From positions 372,001 through 436,000 of the forward strand of contig NZ_CP076412.1 of assembly GCF_021173085.1 (NCBI RefSeq): a stretch of DNA of 64,000 nt. Reading direction: 5' to 3'. Numbering within the stretch: position 1 is the stretch's first letter; every line of letters begins with the position of its first letter. This stretch comes from Ralstonia wenshanensis. Lineage in GTDB: Bacteria > Pseudomonadota > Gammaproteobacteria > Burkholderiales > Burkholderiaceae. Positions 26,623 through 36,091 of the stretch are shown in pieces. A program made the position numbers and the translations under genes. Below the pieces are notes generated by a model, which ran no database searches, was not told the DNA's origin, and saw only the letters and a list, made by a program, of their open reading frames with translations.

Positions 26623-27028
26623 AGTGGTCCCCTTGGAAAAACAAAGGGCGGAAAAGGCCGGATATTCCATCGCATTTTCATTTCCGCCGACCCATTTTTT
26701 TTGGCACTGCATGAACCCCGTTGCTGCTTGTCCCGTCTGCTTACATCGCCTGCATGTGCGAGCCTTGTGTGCGGTACGTTTCACGATGCCGACGACGCCG
26801 GAAAAATCTCCCCGGCATATTGGTTGGTCGCTACATTGATGAGAATGTTCCAACCTGCCCGATTATGTCGTTCACATGAAGTATTTTGCGCAGGCAAAAT
26901 CACGCTGGAGTGACCCATGAGGCAGATTGCCGCGTTAAGTTCGCGCGCGGCGTGCCGTTACTGGTCGAAAGAGCGCGTCTGCCCCGTGACCTAGCAGGCG
27001 CAAATTGGATGCACGTGTCTGGACTGTC
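26623..27028. other. Intergenic region without a recognised protein gene
   Basis: About 400 bp of lower-GC sequence. It contains the presumed promoter of the leader ORF on the minus strand and, at 26909-26922, a second exact copy of TGACCCATGAGGCA (first copy at 26570-26583). No open frame with a credible ribosome site is seen. Confidence 0.4.
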
Positions 27029-27427
27029 ATGCCGTCTCTGTCTCCCCCCAATCGATCGCTTTCACGGCGCACCACGCGGTTGTTGATTGCCGTGAGCGTG
27101 CTGGCCGCACTTGTTGCGTTGCCCCGCGCGCACGCTTCTACGCCACCCACGGCCGGCACCGCGCCTGCCCCGACCCGACCCGCTGTTGCTGCCGCCGCGC
27201 CTACCCCCATCCCGGCGGCCAAGACAGCCAAATCCACGACTGTTGCCTCCACGGCCCCGACCTGCCAGGCGATCATGCAGCGCCTGTCGGGCAGCTTGGC
27301 GGCCACGCCCAGCACAGCCGACAAGCCCGGCACCGTAATGATCGACGTCGACAAGGCCGGCGTGATGATGGCCTGCAGCCATTCCGACTCGATTGCCATT
27401 CCCGTACCGGGCGGCAAGCCGCGATGA
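27029..27427 (+). CDS. Small secreted hypothetical protein
   Basis: 132 aa from the ATG at 27029 (an in-frame TTG at 27005 is possible). A signal peptide is clear (RRTTRLLIAVSVLAALVALPRAHAS). The mature part is Ala/Pro/Thr-rich, then TCQAIMQRLSGSL and a second cysteine near ACSHSDS, ending in GGKPR. I do not recognise the family. The stop overlaps the next start by 4 bp, so the two secreted proteins are translated together and may act in the same process. Confidence 0.6.
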   Translation: MPSLSPPNRSLSRRTTRLLIAVSVLAALVALPRAHASTPPTAGTAPAPTRPAVAAAAPTPIPAAKTAKSTTVASTAPTCQAIMQRLSGSLAATPSTADKPGTVMIDVDKAGVMMACSHSDSIAIPVPGGKPR

Positions 27428-27855
27428 CACCCTTCGCCTTCGCACACCGCGCCATGGCCGGCATGCTGGCAGCGCTGGCGGCACTGTCCATGCCGGTGGC
27501 CGGTGCGGAGCGCTGGATCCAGTTGCCCGATCAACCGGACAGTTACGCGTCGCTTGACGTTGGCAGCATCCAGCGCATGCCCAGCGGCCCGGTCAGTGCA
27601 TGGGTGCGCGTAGAAGCGTCCAACCGTGCGGGCATGCGTTCGCTGCAGCGCATGTTCGGCGCCTTTCGCGGAGACATGGCCGATTTTCTGTACACCGTCG
27701 ATTGCCGCAGCCGGCAGTTTTCGGTTTCGCAAGCCAAGCTGTATCAAGGCGCGCTGACCGTCAGCGAAAGGCAGCTCGCCAATGATGCGGGCTGGCAACG
27801 CGTAGACGCCGTCGGCCTGGCAGGCGAGGTGGCGCGCCAGCTCTGCGGCGGATAG
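27424..27855 (+). CDS. Secreted hypothetical protein, surface-adhesin-E-like
   Basis: 143 aa with a signal peptide (MAGMLAALAALSMPVAGAE) and a mature start ERWIQLPDQPDSYASLDVGSIQ. The pattern of a tryptophan start, a predicted beta strand with YASLDVGSI, a VSAWVRVEAS strand and a single VDCRSRQF resembles small periplasmic proteins of the surface-adhesin E type. Two cysteines (CRSR and the C-terminal CGG) may form a disulfide. It overlaps the preceding secreted protein gene by 4 bp. Function is unknown. Confidence 0.6.
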   Translation: MTPFAFAHRAMAGMLAALAALSMPVAGAERWIQLPDQPDSYASLDVGSIQRMPSGPVSAWVRVEASNRAGMRSLQRMFGAFRGDMADFLYTVDCRSRQFSVSQAKLYQGALTVSERQLANDAGWQRVDAVGLAGEVARQLCGG

Positions 27856-27907
27856 CGCCCCTGCTCTTTGCATCGCATCGCGGTGCCATCGTTGGTAACA
27901 TCAACGC

Positions 27908-28825
27908 GTGCGCCCTGCCCCCACGTCCCCTTCGTCCCAGCCCGCGGACCCTCGCGTCACCGCAGACGCGAGCGTCTTCGGCACGCTTGCACGCGGCTCG
28001 CGCGCATCGCTTGAGCGCGTGACGAATCTGGGCGACGGCGTGACCGCCGCCATCTGGCGCAACGAGCACGACGAGGCGCGCTACATCCAGCCCGAGCACC
28101 ACACGCTGTCGGTCTATCTGCAAGGCGGCTACACCACGCACCGGCAAGATCTACCGCACCTGTTCGGCGCGCCAGGGCGCGTGTGCATGCTGCCGGCTGA
28201 ACACCAATCGAGCTGGGTGATCGAGCAGCCCATGCGCTTCGTTCACCTGTATTTCCCGCCCGACGCGCTGGCCGGTCACGCTGTGCGCCTGCTCGACGCA
28301 GAGCCCCGCCTGTTCACGCTGCACGACCGCACCTTCATTGAAGACGCCCATCTCGCACAGGCTTGCGCGAACATCGCCCAGCTCGATTGGACCGACCTGG
28401 ACGACCGCATGCGCGCCAACGCGCTGGCCAATGACACGCTGTCGTATCTCGTGCAGACACAGGGCCGCACGCGGGCGCTGGCTGTGCGCGGCGGGCTGGC
28501 GCCGCACGTATGCCGGCGCATTGCGGCACGCATCGACGCAGAACTGCACCTGCCCCTGTCACTCGGGCAATTGGCGGCAGAAGCGAATCTGTCGGAATTC
28601 CATTTCGCGCGGATGTTTCGCGCGTCATTCGGGGCCGCACCGCATGAGTGGGTGATGCAGCAACGCATGGCGCGCGCGCAAACGCTGCTGCGCACAACCA
28701 CCCTTGCGCTGGCGACGATTGCCGAGCGCTGCGGCTTTGCCAGTGCCAGCCATTTCAGCCGGCGATTTGCGCTGCAGCTCGGCGCGTCGCCGTCGCGCTA
28801 CCGGCAGGCGTGGCAACGGGGCTAA
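27908..28825 (+). CDS. AraC-family transcriptional regulator
   Basis: 305 aa from a GTG at 27908. The N-terminal half is a cupin-like sensing region (LSVYLQGGYTTHRQDLPH), and the C-terminal 100 residues form two helix-turn-helix motifs: LSLGQLAAEANLSEFHFARMFRASFG and LALATIAERCGFASASHFSRRFALQLG, ending SPSRYRQAW. It lies 52 bp after two secreted hypothetical genes. The ligand and targets are not evident. Confidence 0.85.
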   Translation: MRPAPTSPSSQPADPRVTADASVFGTLARGSRASLERVTNLGDGVTAAIWRNEHDEARYIQPEHHTLSVYLQGGYTTHRQDLPHLFGAPGRVCMLPAEHQSSWVIEQPMRFVHLYFPPDALAGHAVRLLDAEPRLFTLHDRTFIEDAHLAQACANIAQLDWTDLDDRMRANALANDTLSYLVQTQGRTRALAVRGGLAPHVCRRIAARIDAELHLPLSLGQLAAEANLSEFHFARMFRASFGAAPHEWVMQQRMARAQTLLRTTTLALATIAERCGFASASHFSRRFALQLGASPSRYRQAWQRG

Positions 28826-28980
28826 GCCTTAACCTGCCTCGTCAATATGCGAACGACCGTGCATTGCGACCAGCCGATCGTCGGTATCGGCTGAAAAGCT
28901 GCGCTGGACTAGCGTTTTCCACGATAGAGGCGCATCGGTGCGCGCAGTAACGTGGAGATGGGTTCCCCATGGAGACCGCC

Positions 28981-29421
28981 ATGTTTACCCATATCCTCCT
29001 GCCGACCGACGGCTCCGAGCAATGCCGCAAGGCCATCGACGGCGCGCTCAAGCTAGCGCGCGCCACCGGTTGCCGTCTCACCGCCTACACGTGCATTGAA
29101 GAATTCCCCAACATGGCCTATTCGGCCGGCGTGGGCGAGTGTCCGCATGCGCATTACATGGAAACGGTGCAGGGCTACGCGAAGGACTGCATTGACCGCA
29201 TCGCAGAGCGTGCCCGCGAAGAAGGCGTGCAGTTCGACAGCGATGTGTCGCAGTTTGCCGAGCCCTATCTGGGCATCCTCGATGCGGCAAAGCGGCACGC
29301 ATGCGACGTCATCTTCATGGCATCGCACGGGCACCGCAGCCTGATGGGGCGACTGTTGATCGGCAACGAGACGCGCAAGGTGCTGACCTACGCGCACGTG
29401 CCGGTGGTGGTTTACCGCTAG
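28981..29421 (+). CDS. Universal stress protein (UspA family)
   Basis: 146 aa from the ATG at 28981, preceded by GGAG with 6-nt spacing; an in-frame ATG at 28969 is less well placed. The UspA fold is shown by the N-terminal THILLPTDGSE and the C-terminal FMASHGHRSLMGRLLIGNETRKVLTYAHVPVVVY. The ATP-binding G-x2-G-x9-G(S/T) pattern is incomplete (Ser where the second Gly is expected), so nucleotide binding is uncertain. It is a single-domain stress protein of normal size. Confidence 0.88.
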   Translation: MFTHILLPTDGSEQCRKAIDGALKLARATGCRLTAYTCIEEFPNMAYSAGVGECPHAHYMETVQGYAKDCIDRIAERAREEGVQFDSDVSQFAEPYLGILDAAKRHACDVIFMASHGHRSLMGRLLIGNETRKVLTYAHVPVVVYR

Positions 29422-29422
29422 A

Positions 29423-29461
29423 AATCCGTTCTCGGGCTCCGCTGCAGACCGAGAACCGATT
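29423..29461. terminator. Bidirectional terminator between usp and spy-like genes
   Basis: A 13-bp stem with one mismatch (AATCCGTTCTCGG at 29423-29435, CCGAGAACCGATT at 29449-29461) with a 13-nt loop. It is followed by CCATCTTT on the plus strand and by TTTCTA on the minus strand, and lies between convergent genes. Confidence 0.65.
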
Positions 29462-29482
29462 CCATCTTTGGGCAGCCGCGAA

Positions 29483-30037
29483 TTACATCATCGGCACCGG
29501 TTCCGGCCCGCCTTCGCCGGACTCGAGTTCCGCCACGCGCTGGGCTTCACGCTCGCCCACCTGTTTGCGCTGTTCCGGCGTAAGCACCTGCATGATCTTG
29601 GCGCCGGCCTGCGCGCGCAATTGCGCTTCGCGGGCAACAGCGCGGCCGAGCGATTCAGTCAGGGCACGTGCACGCGCTTCGTCATACTGGCCTGACGCCA
29701 CCATCTGGTGCAAGTCGCGGCGGGCATGCTCGATAGCCTTGCGCTGCTCTCGCGCATCCGGCATCTGCGCATATTCGATGGCGAAAATCTTGTCGCGCTG
29801 CTCTTCGCTCAGCCCCAGGCCACGCAGAAAGGGCGCGCCGCCATGATGCGGGCCCATGCCACGCGGGCCGCCGGGGCCCATGCCTGGCCCGCGCTCCATC
29901 ATGCCCGGACCATGAGGTGCCATGGGTGGCATGGGCGAGAGCGGAACAGCGCCGGGCCCGGCGGTCTGGGCCAGTGCGGCGCACGAAAGCAAAAGTCCGG
30001 CGGCAAAACCTGCCACGCGGGAAGTCACAGCGGTCAT
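29483..30037 (-). CDS. Spy/CpxP-like periplasmic chaperone
   Basis: 184 aa from the ATG at 30037 (GAGGAG, 7-nt spacing). A signal peptide ends at AALAQ. A Pro/Gly/Met/His-rich stretch (about 35-75; MMERGPGMGPGGPRGMG) precedes the Spy/CpxP-type helices, with two LTxxQ-like motifs: LSEEQRDKI and LTPEQRKQV. Spy-type chaperones protect periplasmic proteins and are BaeR targets in E. coli; baeR and baeS lie directly upstream in the same direction. Confidence 0.85.
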   Translation of the reverse strand: MTAVTSRVAGFAAGLLLSCAALAQTAGPGAVPLSPMPPMAPHGPGMMERGPGMGPGGPRGMGPHHGGAPFLRGLGLSEEQRDKIFAIEYAQMPDAREQRKAIEHARRDLHQMVASGQYDEARARALTESLGRAVAREAQLRAQAGAKIMQVLTPEQRKQVGEREAQRVAELESGEGGPEPVPMM

Positions 30038-30142
30038 GTTGAAGCTCCTCATGAGATCGTCGGCCGAGCAAGCCGGCCATACGTTCACTGTAGCCATCGA
30101 CCCTGCACAAAAGGTGGGCAAACCGAGGAGTTTTCTTGAACC

Positions 30143-30802
30143 TCAGGCGTCGAGGCGGTAACCCACACCATAGACGGAATGGATCATGTCCGTGCCCGGG
30201 CTCACCTGCTCCATTTTGCGGCGCAGATTCTTGATGTGCGTGTCGACCGTGCGGTCGGTCACGATGCGGTGGTCGTCGTAGATCTGCTCGAGCAGGTTCG
30301 AGCGCGACAGAATGCGCCCCGGTGCGCCCGCCAGTGCGGCCAGCAAGCGAAATTCCACCGGCGTGAGGTCGAGGCGCTGGCCGCGCAGCGTGGCGGCATA
30401 GGCGGCACCGTCGATCTGCAAGGCGCTCTCCGGCACGCCACCGGCGCGCTGTACGCGGCGCAGGATGGTCTTGATGCGCGCCACCAGTTCGCGCGGGCTG
30501 AAGGGCTTGCAGACGTAGTCGTCAGCGCCAAGCTCGAGGCCGAGCAGGCGGTCGATTTCTTCCACCCGCGCCGTCACCATGACGATCGGCACTTCGCTGA
30601 AGGCGCGCACCTCACGGCAGATTTCCAGGCCGTCCTTACCGGGCAGCATCAGGTCGAGCAGCACGAGTTCGGGTGAGGTTTCGCGAACGCGCTGCGTGGC
30701 ATGCGTGCCATCGGCCAGCCACTCGGTCTCGTAGTGAGCGGCGCGCAGATAGTCGGTCATCAATGCGGCCAGCTTGGGTTCGTCTTCAATGATCAGAATC
30801 AT
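30143..30802 (-). CDS. baeR: BaeR-like envelope-stress response regulator
   Basis: A 219-aa OmpR-family regulator. The receiver has the phosphoacceptor in [12 protein letters not shown], with the acidic pair IEDE and the switch residues VTAR and CKPFSP. The winged helix contains [35 protein letters not shown], a close match to E. coli BaeR, and ends YGVGYRLDA. It overlaps baeS by 17 bp and precedes the spy-like gene, reproducing the known BaeSR-Spy link. Confidence 0.92.
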   Translation of the reverse strand: MILIIEDEPKLAALMTDYLRAAHYETEWLADGTHATQRVRETSPELVLLDLMLPGKDGLEICREVRAFSEVPIVMVTARVEEIDRLLGLELGADDYVCKPFSPRELVARIKTILRRVQRAGGVPESALQIDGAAYAATLRGQRLDLTPVEFRLLAALAGAPGRILSRSNLLEQIYDDHRIVTDRTVDTHIKNLRRKMEQVSPGTDMIHSVYGVGYRLDA

Positions 30803-32339
30803 GGTCGGCTAGCGGATCAAGCACATCAAGAATCGGCAGGCGAATGGCGATCCACAGCCCGCCCAACGGCGAATGTCTGGCGTCAATGGTGCCGCCGTGT
30901 GCGGCGACAATGGTCTGGCACAGGCTCAGGCCCAGACCGGCCCCGCCCTGCGCCCGGCTGCGTGAGGCATCCACGCGGAACAGGCGGTCGAAGATGCGCG
31001 GCAGCATCGCCTCGGGCACGCCCGGCGCGCTGTCCTGCACGTCGATCTGCTGCCAGTCACCGTCCTGATGGACATGCACGCGCAGCGTGCCGCCGGCATC
31101 GGTGTAGCGCAGCGTGTTCTCCAGCAGGTTCTGCATGACCTGCCGCAGGCGCTGCGCGTCGCCCTTGACCATCGTTGCATGCGACGGCGCTGCCGGCACG
31201 TCCAGCTGCAGCGCAATGCCCTTTTCCATCAGACGTGACGTAAAGCCCTGCACGGCGCTGCACACGGTATCGGCCAGGTCGAGCGGCTCCATGTGGAAGG
31301 CGAGCGCGCCCACATCGGCCAGCGAGAGCTCGTACAAATCGTCGATGAGCTTGCTGAGGGTCGACACCTCGGCTTGCAATGACGCGAGCGACGTGGCCGT
31401 CAACGGACGCACGCCGTCTTCCAGTGCTTCCAGTTCGCCGCGCAACACCGCCAGGGGCGTGCGTAGTTCGTGCGAGATGTCGGCCGTGAGCTGACGACGC
31501 ATCTTCTGGTTGGCCTCCAGCGAGGCGGCAAGATGGTTGAAATCTGCAGCCAACTCGCCGAGTTCATCGCGCGAATGCACGTCGACACGGGTGGCGTAGT
31601 CGCCGTCAGCCATGCGGCGTGCGGCATCGGTCAGCCGGCGCATCGGGGCCAGCAGACCGCGTGCGAGCAGCACCGCCACCAGCGCCGCCAGCAGGACCGA
31701 CAGCCCCGCGATGATCCACGTAGCGCGCAGCTGCTGCGCCTGGAATGCCTGGTCGGCGCCTTCGGGCACCCGCACGCGCGGCGGCATGGCCAGCCAGCCG
31801 ACGGTCTGGCCGTTGTGGTGCAGTTCGTGCCATCGGGCGTTCGGCCCGAGCGGTGGCCCGTCGCCAATGATGACGTTGCGCTGCGCATCAAGCAGCCAGA
31901 TCGGCGAGTGCGGCACGGGCGGCTCGCCGGGCGGGTGCGGCGGCATGCTGCCGGCAGGAGGCGGGCCGGGCGGCGGCATGTCTCTGTCCAGGCCGCGGTC
32001 CGGGCCGGGTGGCAGTGGATCGAAGCGATGGCCTGGTGGCAGATCGAAGCGATCGCCGCCCATGCCGTTGGCGCGAGCCCGGGCACCCTCGTGGCGCAGC
32101 AGGCGAAACCACGCCATGCGATCGTTGCGCAGGAAATCCCAGTTGCCGTGCTGCGTGTAGGCGGCTTCCACGCCCTGCGCGAGCACGGCCATGCGCTCGG
32201 ATTCGCGCGCGTTCACGTAGTCGAGAAAGTTGGCGTCAAAGCGCCAGCGCACCGCCGCGCCCATGGCGAGCGCAACAACGATGCTCAGCATGAACAACGC
32301 AACGAACAGCTTGGAGGTAATACCGAAAGACGGGCGCAT
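30786..32339 (-). CDS. baeS: BaeS-like envelope-stress sensor kinase with proline-rich sensor insert
   Basis: A 517-aa sensor kinase. The N-terminus [27 protein letters not shown] and the periplasmic start [13 protein letters not shown] match BaeS. The sensor region carries a Pro/Gly/His-rich insert (about 100-160) that E. coli BaeS lacks. A second membrane helix, HAMP, HisKA ([24 protein letters not shown]) and HATPase ([30 protein letters not shown]) follow. It overlaps baeR by 17 bp. It senses envelope stress or toxic compounds. Confidence 0.93.
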   Translation of the reverse strand: MRPSFGITSKLFVALFMLSIVVALAMGAAVRWRFDANFLDYVNARESERMAVLAQGVEAAYTQHGNWDFLRNDRMAWFRLLRHEGARARANGMGGDRFDLPPGHRFDPLPPGPDRGLDRDMPPPGPPPAGSMPPHPPGEPPVPHSPIWLLDAQRNVIIGDGPPLGPNARWHELHHNGQTVGWLAMPPRVRVPEGADQAFQAQQLRATWIIAGLSVLLAALVAVLLARGLLAPMRRLTDAARRMADGDYATRVDVHSRDELGELAADFNHLAASLEANQKMRRQLTADISHELRTPLAVLRGELEALEDGVRPLTATSLASLQAEVSTLSKLIDDLYELSLADVGALAFHMEPLDLADTVCSAVQGFTSRLMEKGIALQLDVPAAPSHATMVKGDAQRLRQVMQNLLENTLRYTDAGGTLRVHVHQDGDWQQIDVQDSAPGVPEAMLPRIFDRLFRVDASRSRAQGGAGLGLSLCQTIVAAHGGTIDARHSPLGGLWIAIRLPILDVLDPLADHDSDH

Positions 32340-32552
32340 GGATCAGTCAGAGGCTGCCGGGGCGCCCCGGCTGGAGCGGTTCCCGCGCTGCCCGGCAGCA
32401 GGCACGGCCTCATCTTACCGGGCGCGCTGCCGCAGAAAGCCCCAGCATACCAACCGCCTGTGGGCAAAAAATGAGCGAAATGCGAAGAAAGCGTATGCTG
32501 CTGCCACGCTGCACACCCGTAGATTCGCGTATCCCCTTACAAGGAACCGCCC

Positions 32553-33380
32553 TTGCCCAGCCGGCCGGCCAACCCCGCGTTTTCGATGCGTCGCTGCGCC
32601 ATGCGCGGCGTGGAGGCGGTCGCCGCAGATTCCGGCCACACCTTCCCGCGCCACACGCATGGCCAGTTTGGCATCGGCATCGTCGATCGCGGGGCACAGA
32701 AGTCGTTCAGCGGACGCGGCATGGTGGAAGCCGGCGCAGGCGACGTCATCACGGTCAATCCGTTTGAAGTGCACGATGGCACACCCATCGGCGATGCCGG
32801 CCGCGCATGGCGCATGCTTTACCTCGACCCCGGCGTGGTCGCCGAACTGGCGACGGATCTGCACCCCAGCCACTGCGGCGACGTTGAGTTTGACCGCCCG
32901 GTCATCCACGACGCAGACCTCGCCCCGCGCATGCGCCTGCTGTTTGCGCAGATGACGGTGCCCGCCGCACAAAGCGATGCACTGCTGCGCGAGCAACTGC
33001 TGCTGTCCGTACTGGCAGACGCCCTGCACGCCGCCAGCCACCGCGCCAGCCACCACGCCGACGAAGCGCCCGATGCCATCCGGCTTGCCCGCACGCGCAT
33101 CGACGATGACCCGGCTGCCGCTATCTCCCTGCTCGACCTCGCACACGAAACGGGCCTGAGCCGCTTCCAGGTGTTGCGCGGCTTTGCCCGCGTGACCGGT
33201 CTTACGCCGCACGCCTATCAGGTGCAGCGTCGCGTGGCCTTGGCGCGCCGGCTAATCGCCCAAGGCCTGCCACTGGCGGACGTAGCAGCCGCCTGCGGCT
33301 TTGCCGATCAAAGCCACATGACGCGGCAGTTCGTGCGCAAGTACGGCGTATCGCCGGGCATGGTGGCGGCGGCGCGCTAG
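32553..33380 (+). CDS. AraC-family transcriptional regulator
   Basis: 275 aa from a TTG at 32553, supported by AAGGAA with 7-nt spacing; the first ATG is at 32586. A cupin sensor domain (PRHTHGQFGIGIVDRGAQ, VITVNPFEVHDG) is followed by two helix-turn-helices (ISLLDLAHETGLSRFQVLRGFARVTGLTPHAYQ and LPLADVAAACGFADQSHMTRQFVRKYGVSP). It lies directly upstream of an EamA exporter gene, 93 bp apart, and may regulate it. Confidence 0.85.
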   Translation: MPSRPANPAFSMRRCAMRGVEAVAADSGHTFPRHTHGQFGIGIVDRGAQKSFSGRGMVEAGAGDVITVNPFEVHDGTPIGDAGRAWRMLYLDPGVVAELATDLHPSHCGDVEFDRPVIHDADLAPRMRLLFAQMTVPAAQSDALLREQLLLSVLADALHAASHRASHHADEAPDAIRLARTRIDDDPAAAISLLDLAHETGLSRFQVLRGFARVTGLTPHAYQVQRRVALARRLIAQGLPLADVAAACGFADQSHMTRQFVRKYGVSPGMVAAAR

Positions 33381-33473
33381 CCACATCTTTCACCCTCCCC
33401 TCGCTGCAATTTCGTTCAAGACGCGCGCATCGCGTGGGCCCATCCTGCGGCATCCACACACGCAGGATGCGAA

Positions 33474-34391
33474 ATGCCAAAACTGTCCAATCGACTTGAA
33501 GGTTGTCTCTACCTTGCGCTGGCGATGGTGCTGGTGGGCAGCACCGTGGCGGCCAGCAAGATCATCGCGGCGGGCCTGCCGCCATTTACGGCGACAGCGT
33601 TGCGCTTTGCGATGGCGCTGCCGCTGTTCCTGTTCATCATGCGCATGACGCGCACGCGCTGGCCCGTGCTCGCACGCCGGGATTGGGCACTGCTTTTCGT
33701 GCAGGCGGGTGCCGGCAGCGTGGGCTATACGACGCTGCTCATTTCCGGGTTACGGCACACGTCGGCCGCAGACGCGGGCGTCATCATCGGCACGCTGCCG
33801 GTCATGTCGGCGCTGATCGCGATCGTGCTGCTGGGCGAACGACCCGGGCGCGCGGTGCTCGGGGCAATTGGGCTGGCCACCGCCGGCGTGCTGGCCATCG
33901 CCCTGCAGCCGCGCGGCGGCGCGACACATCCGCTGCTCGGCAACCTGCTGGTGATGGGCGCCGTGGTGTGCGAGGGGCTTTTCATCCTGCTCAACAAGCG
34001 GCTGCGCACGCCGGTGCCGCCGCTTGCGCTGTCGGCGCTGATGAGTGCATTCGGCTTGCTGACGGCGCTGCTGCCCGCGCTTTGGGAAGCGCCATGGCAG
34101 TTGCACGCATCGACGCAGGCAACACACGCGCTGATGGCCGTGGCGTATTACGCCATCGTGCCGACCGCCGGTGGTTTTGTGCTCTGGTATGCCGGGGCCG
34201 CGCGCGTAAGCGGTGCAGAGGCATCGTTGTTTACCGCGCTGGCCCCTGTGGCAGCCGTGGTATTTGCAGCAACGCTGCTCGACGAGGCCGTCAGCGCGCG
34301 CCAGGTGGGTGGCATTGCTTGCGTGCTGGCAGCAGTGATTAGCCTTGGCCTGGCGCGTGCACCACGGCCGGCCACATCGACGACGTCTTAA
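33474..34391 (+). CDS. EamA/DMT-family permease
   Basis: A 305-aa protein with ten predicted membrane helices in two EamA repeats of the drug/metabolite transporter superfamily ([19 protein letters not shown]... and [20 protein letters not shown]...). Family-typical glycines and the [18 protein letters not shown] segment are present. The substrate cannot be told from sequence; an amino-acid or metabolite exporter is likely. The AraC regulator directly upstream may control it. Its stop overlaps the convergent TerC gene by 4 bp. Confidence 0.85.
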   Translation: MPKLSNRLEGCLYLALAMVLVGSTVAASKIIAAGLPPFTATALRFAMALPLFLFIMRMTRTRWPVLARRDWALLFVQAGAGSVGYTTLLISGLRHTSAADAGVIIGTLPVMSALIAIVLLGERPGRAVLGAIGLATAGVLAIALQPRGGATHPLLGNLLVMGAVVCEGLFILLNKRLRTPVPPLALSALMSAFGLLTALLPALWEAPWQLHASTQATHALMAVAYYAIVPTAGGFVLWYAGAARVSGAEASLFTALAPVAAVVFAATLLDEAVSARQVGGIACVLAAVISLGLARAPRPATSTTS

Positions 34392-35968
34392 GCTTCAGCC
34401 TCGGGGGCTGTCACATCTTCCATACGCTCGATGCGCACGCGCACGATGCGGCGGCTGCCGGCTTCAAGGATCACGAAACGGAGGTCGTGGCGCACCAGCG
34501 TGTCGCCCACTTCGGGCAGGCGGTCCCACTGGTTGAAGAGGTAGCCACCCAGGCTCGTGGCACCGCCGCCTTCGTCTAGCAGCCAGTCGACGTGCAGGAC
34601 ATCTTCGAGCTGGCGCAGGTCAGCCTCGCCGGCCACTTCCCAGCAGCCATCGCTGACTTCCACCACGCCCAGGCGTTCGTCTTCATCAGGGAATTCGCCC
34701 GCAATGGCCTCGAGCACGTCGATGGGCGTGACCACGCCTTGCACTACGTCCAGCGGATCGGTCACCACCAGCATGCGCCCGCGCGCACGCTTGAGCTGAT
34801 CCATCAGGCGCAGGATGCCGATGTTGTCGGACACCTTGAGCGCAGGCTTCACGCTGCGGTCTACGTCGATGGAGCCACGGGTGTCGAGATCGCCCATCAG
34901 GTCTTTGGCGCGCGCCACACCCAAGAGGTCATCCAGGCCGCCACGGCAGACCGGAAACTGGTTATGCGGCACGGCCAGCAGCAATTTGCGCGTGACGGCC
35001 GCATCGGCGTCCAGATCCACCCACGAAATATCGTGGCGCGGCGTCATGATCGAGCGCACCGAGCGCTCGGCCAAGTCCAGCACGCCGCTGACCATGCTGC
35101 GCTCTTCGGGGCGGAACACGGTCTCGGGCACGGGCTGGCCAGCATCGTGTGAGGCGGTCTCGTGCGCTTCGGACTCTGCCGGCGCGCCACGGCGGTCGCC
35201 CAGCAGGCTCAGCACCGCATCGGCGGTGCGCTCGCGCAGCGGGCGGCGGCGATCGTAGCGCACGGTATTGCGCTGGGCCACCTGGTTGAAGAACTCGATC
35301 AGGATCGAGAAGCCGATGGCCGCATACAGATAGCCCTTCGGAATATGAAAGCCCAGGCCCTCGGCAACGAGCGAGAAGCCGATCATCAGCAGGAAGCTCA
35401 GGCACAGCACCACCACCGTGCGATGCGCGTTGACGAACTCCGTCAGCGGGCGCGAGGCAAACAGCATGGCGCCCATGGCGATCACCACGGCAGCCATCAT
35501 CACCGGCAGGTCGTTGACCATGCCCACGGCGGTGATGACGGAGTCGATGGAGAACACCGCATCGAGAATCACCACCTGCGCAATCACATTCCAGAACTTG
35601 CCGTGACCGGTGCCGTGGCTTTCGTCCTGCGGTTCGCCGTCCAGACGCTCGTGCAACTCGGAGGTGGCCTTGAACAGCAGGAAGAAACCGCCCAGCAGCA
35701 GGATGATTGATCGGCCCGACAGATCGACCGGCCCCAGCGTGAGCAACGGCTTGGTGAGCCCGATCAGCCACGACATGGCGGCCAACAGCACCATGCGCAT
35801 CAGCAAAGCCAGGCCCAGCCCGATCATCCGGGCGCGGTCACGCAGCGCCGGCGGCAGCTTGTTGACCAGGATGGCAATGAAAACGAGGTTGTCGATGCCG
35901 AGAACAATCTCGAGCACCACCAGGGTGAACAGGCCAATCCAGATGGACGGGTCAGCAAGCCAGGTCAT
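34388..35968 (-). CDS. TerC-family membrane protein with CBS and CorC_HlyC domains
   Basis: A 526-aa protein. The N-terminal part (about 1-240) is a TerC membrane domain with acidic residues in membrane helices ([44 protein letters not shown]). A CBS pair (about 300-430, [19 protein letters not shown]) and a C-terminal CorC_HlyC domain (about 445-520) follow, ending in a charged tail. This order matches E. coli YoaE/YegH-type proteins, implicated in metal or small-ion handling. The gene is convergent with the EamA gene. Confidence 0.88.
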   Translation of the reverse strand: MTWLADPSIWIGLFTLVVLEIVLGIDNLVFIAILVNKLPPALRDRARMIGLGLALLMRMVLLAAMSWLIGLTKPLLTLGPVDLSGRSIILLLGGFFLLFKATSELHERLDGEPQDESHGTGHGKFWNVIAQVVILDAVFSIDSVITAVGMVNDLPVMMAAVVIAMGAMLFASRPLTEFVNAHRTVVVLCLSFLLMIGFSLVAEGLGFHIPKGYLYAAIGFSILIEFFNQVAQRNTVRYDRRRPLRERTADAVLSLLGDRRGAPAESEAHETASHDAGQPVPETVFRPEERSMVSGVLDLAERSVRSIMTPRHDISWVDLDADAAVTRKLLLAVPHNQFPVCRGGLDDLLGVARAKDLMGDLDTRGSIDVDRSVKPALKVSDNIGILRLMDQLKRARGRMLVVTDPLDVVQGVVTPIDVLEAIAGEFPDEDERLGVVEVSDGCWEVAGEADLRQLEDVLHVDWLLDEGGGATSLGGYLFNQWDRLPEVGDTLVRHDLRFVILEAGSRRIVRVRIERMEDVTAPEAEA

Positions 35969-36091
35969 AGCGGGAAATAGAAGACAGCAGAAAGACGATC
36001 CGCCGATGATAACCGCAGCGCACGCGCGGCCTTGCGCGAATCCCGCGCAAGGTGTTGCAACAAACGGGCCGCGGCGCTTGGAGCCTGGCGC

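Noticed and set aside
26623-26853. N-terminal extension of the leader frame to 26853 (115 aa)
   Set aside because: No ribosome site, Cys/Lys/Arg-rich composition; the ATG at 26622 with AAGGGG is much better supported.
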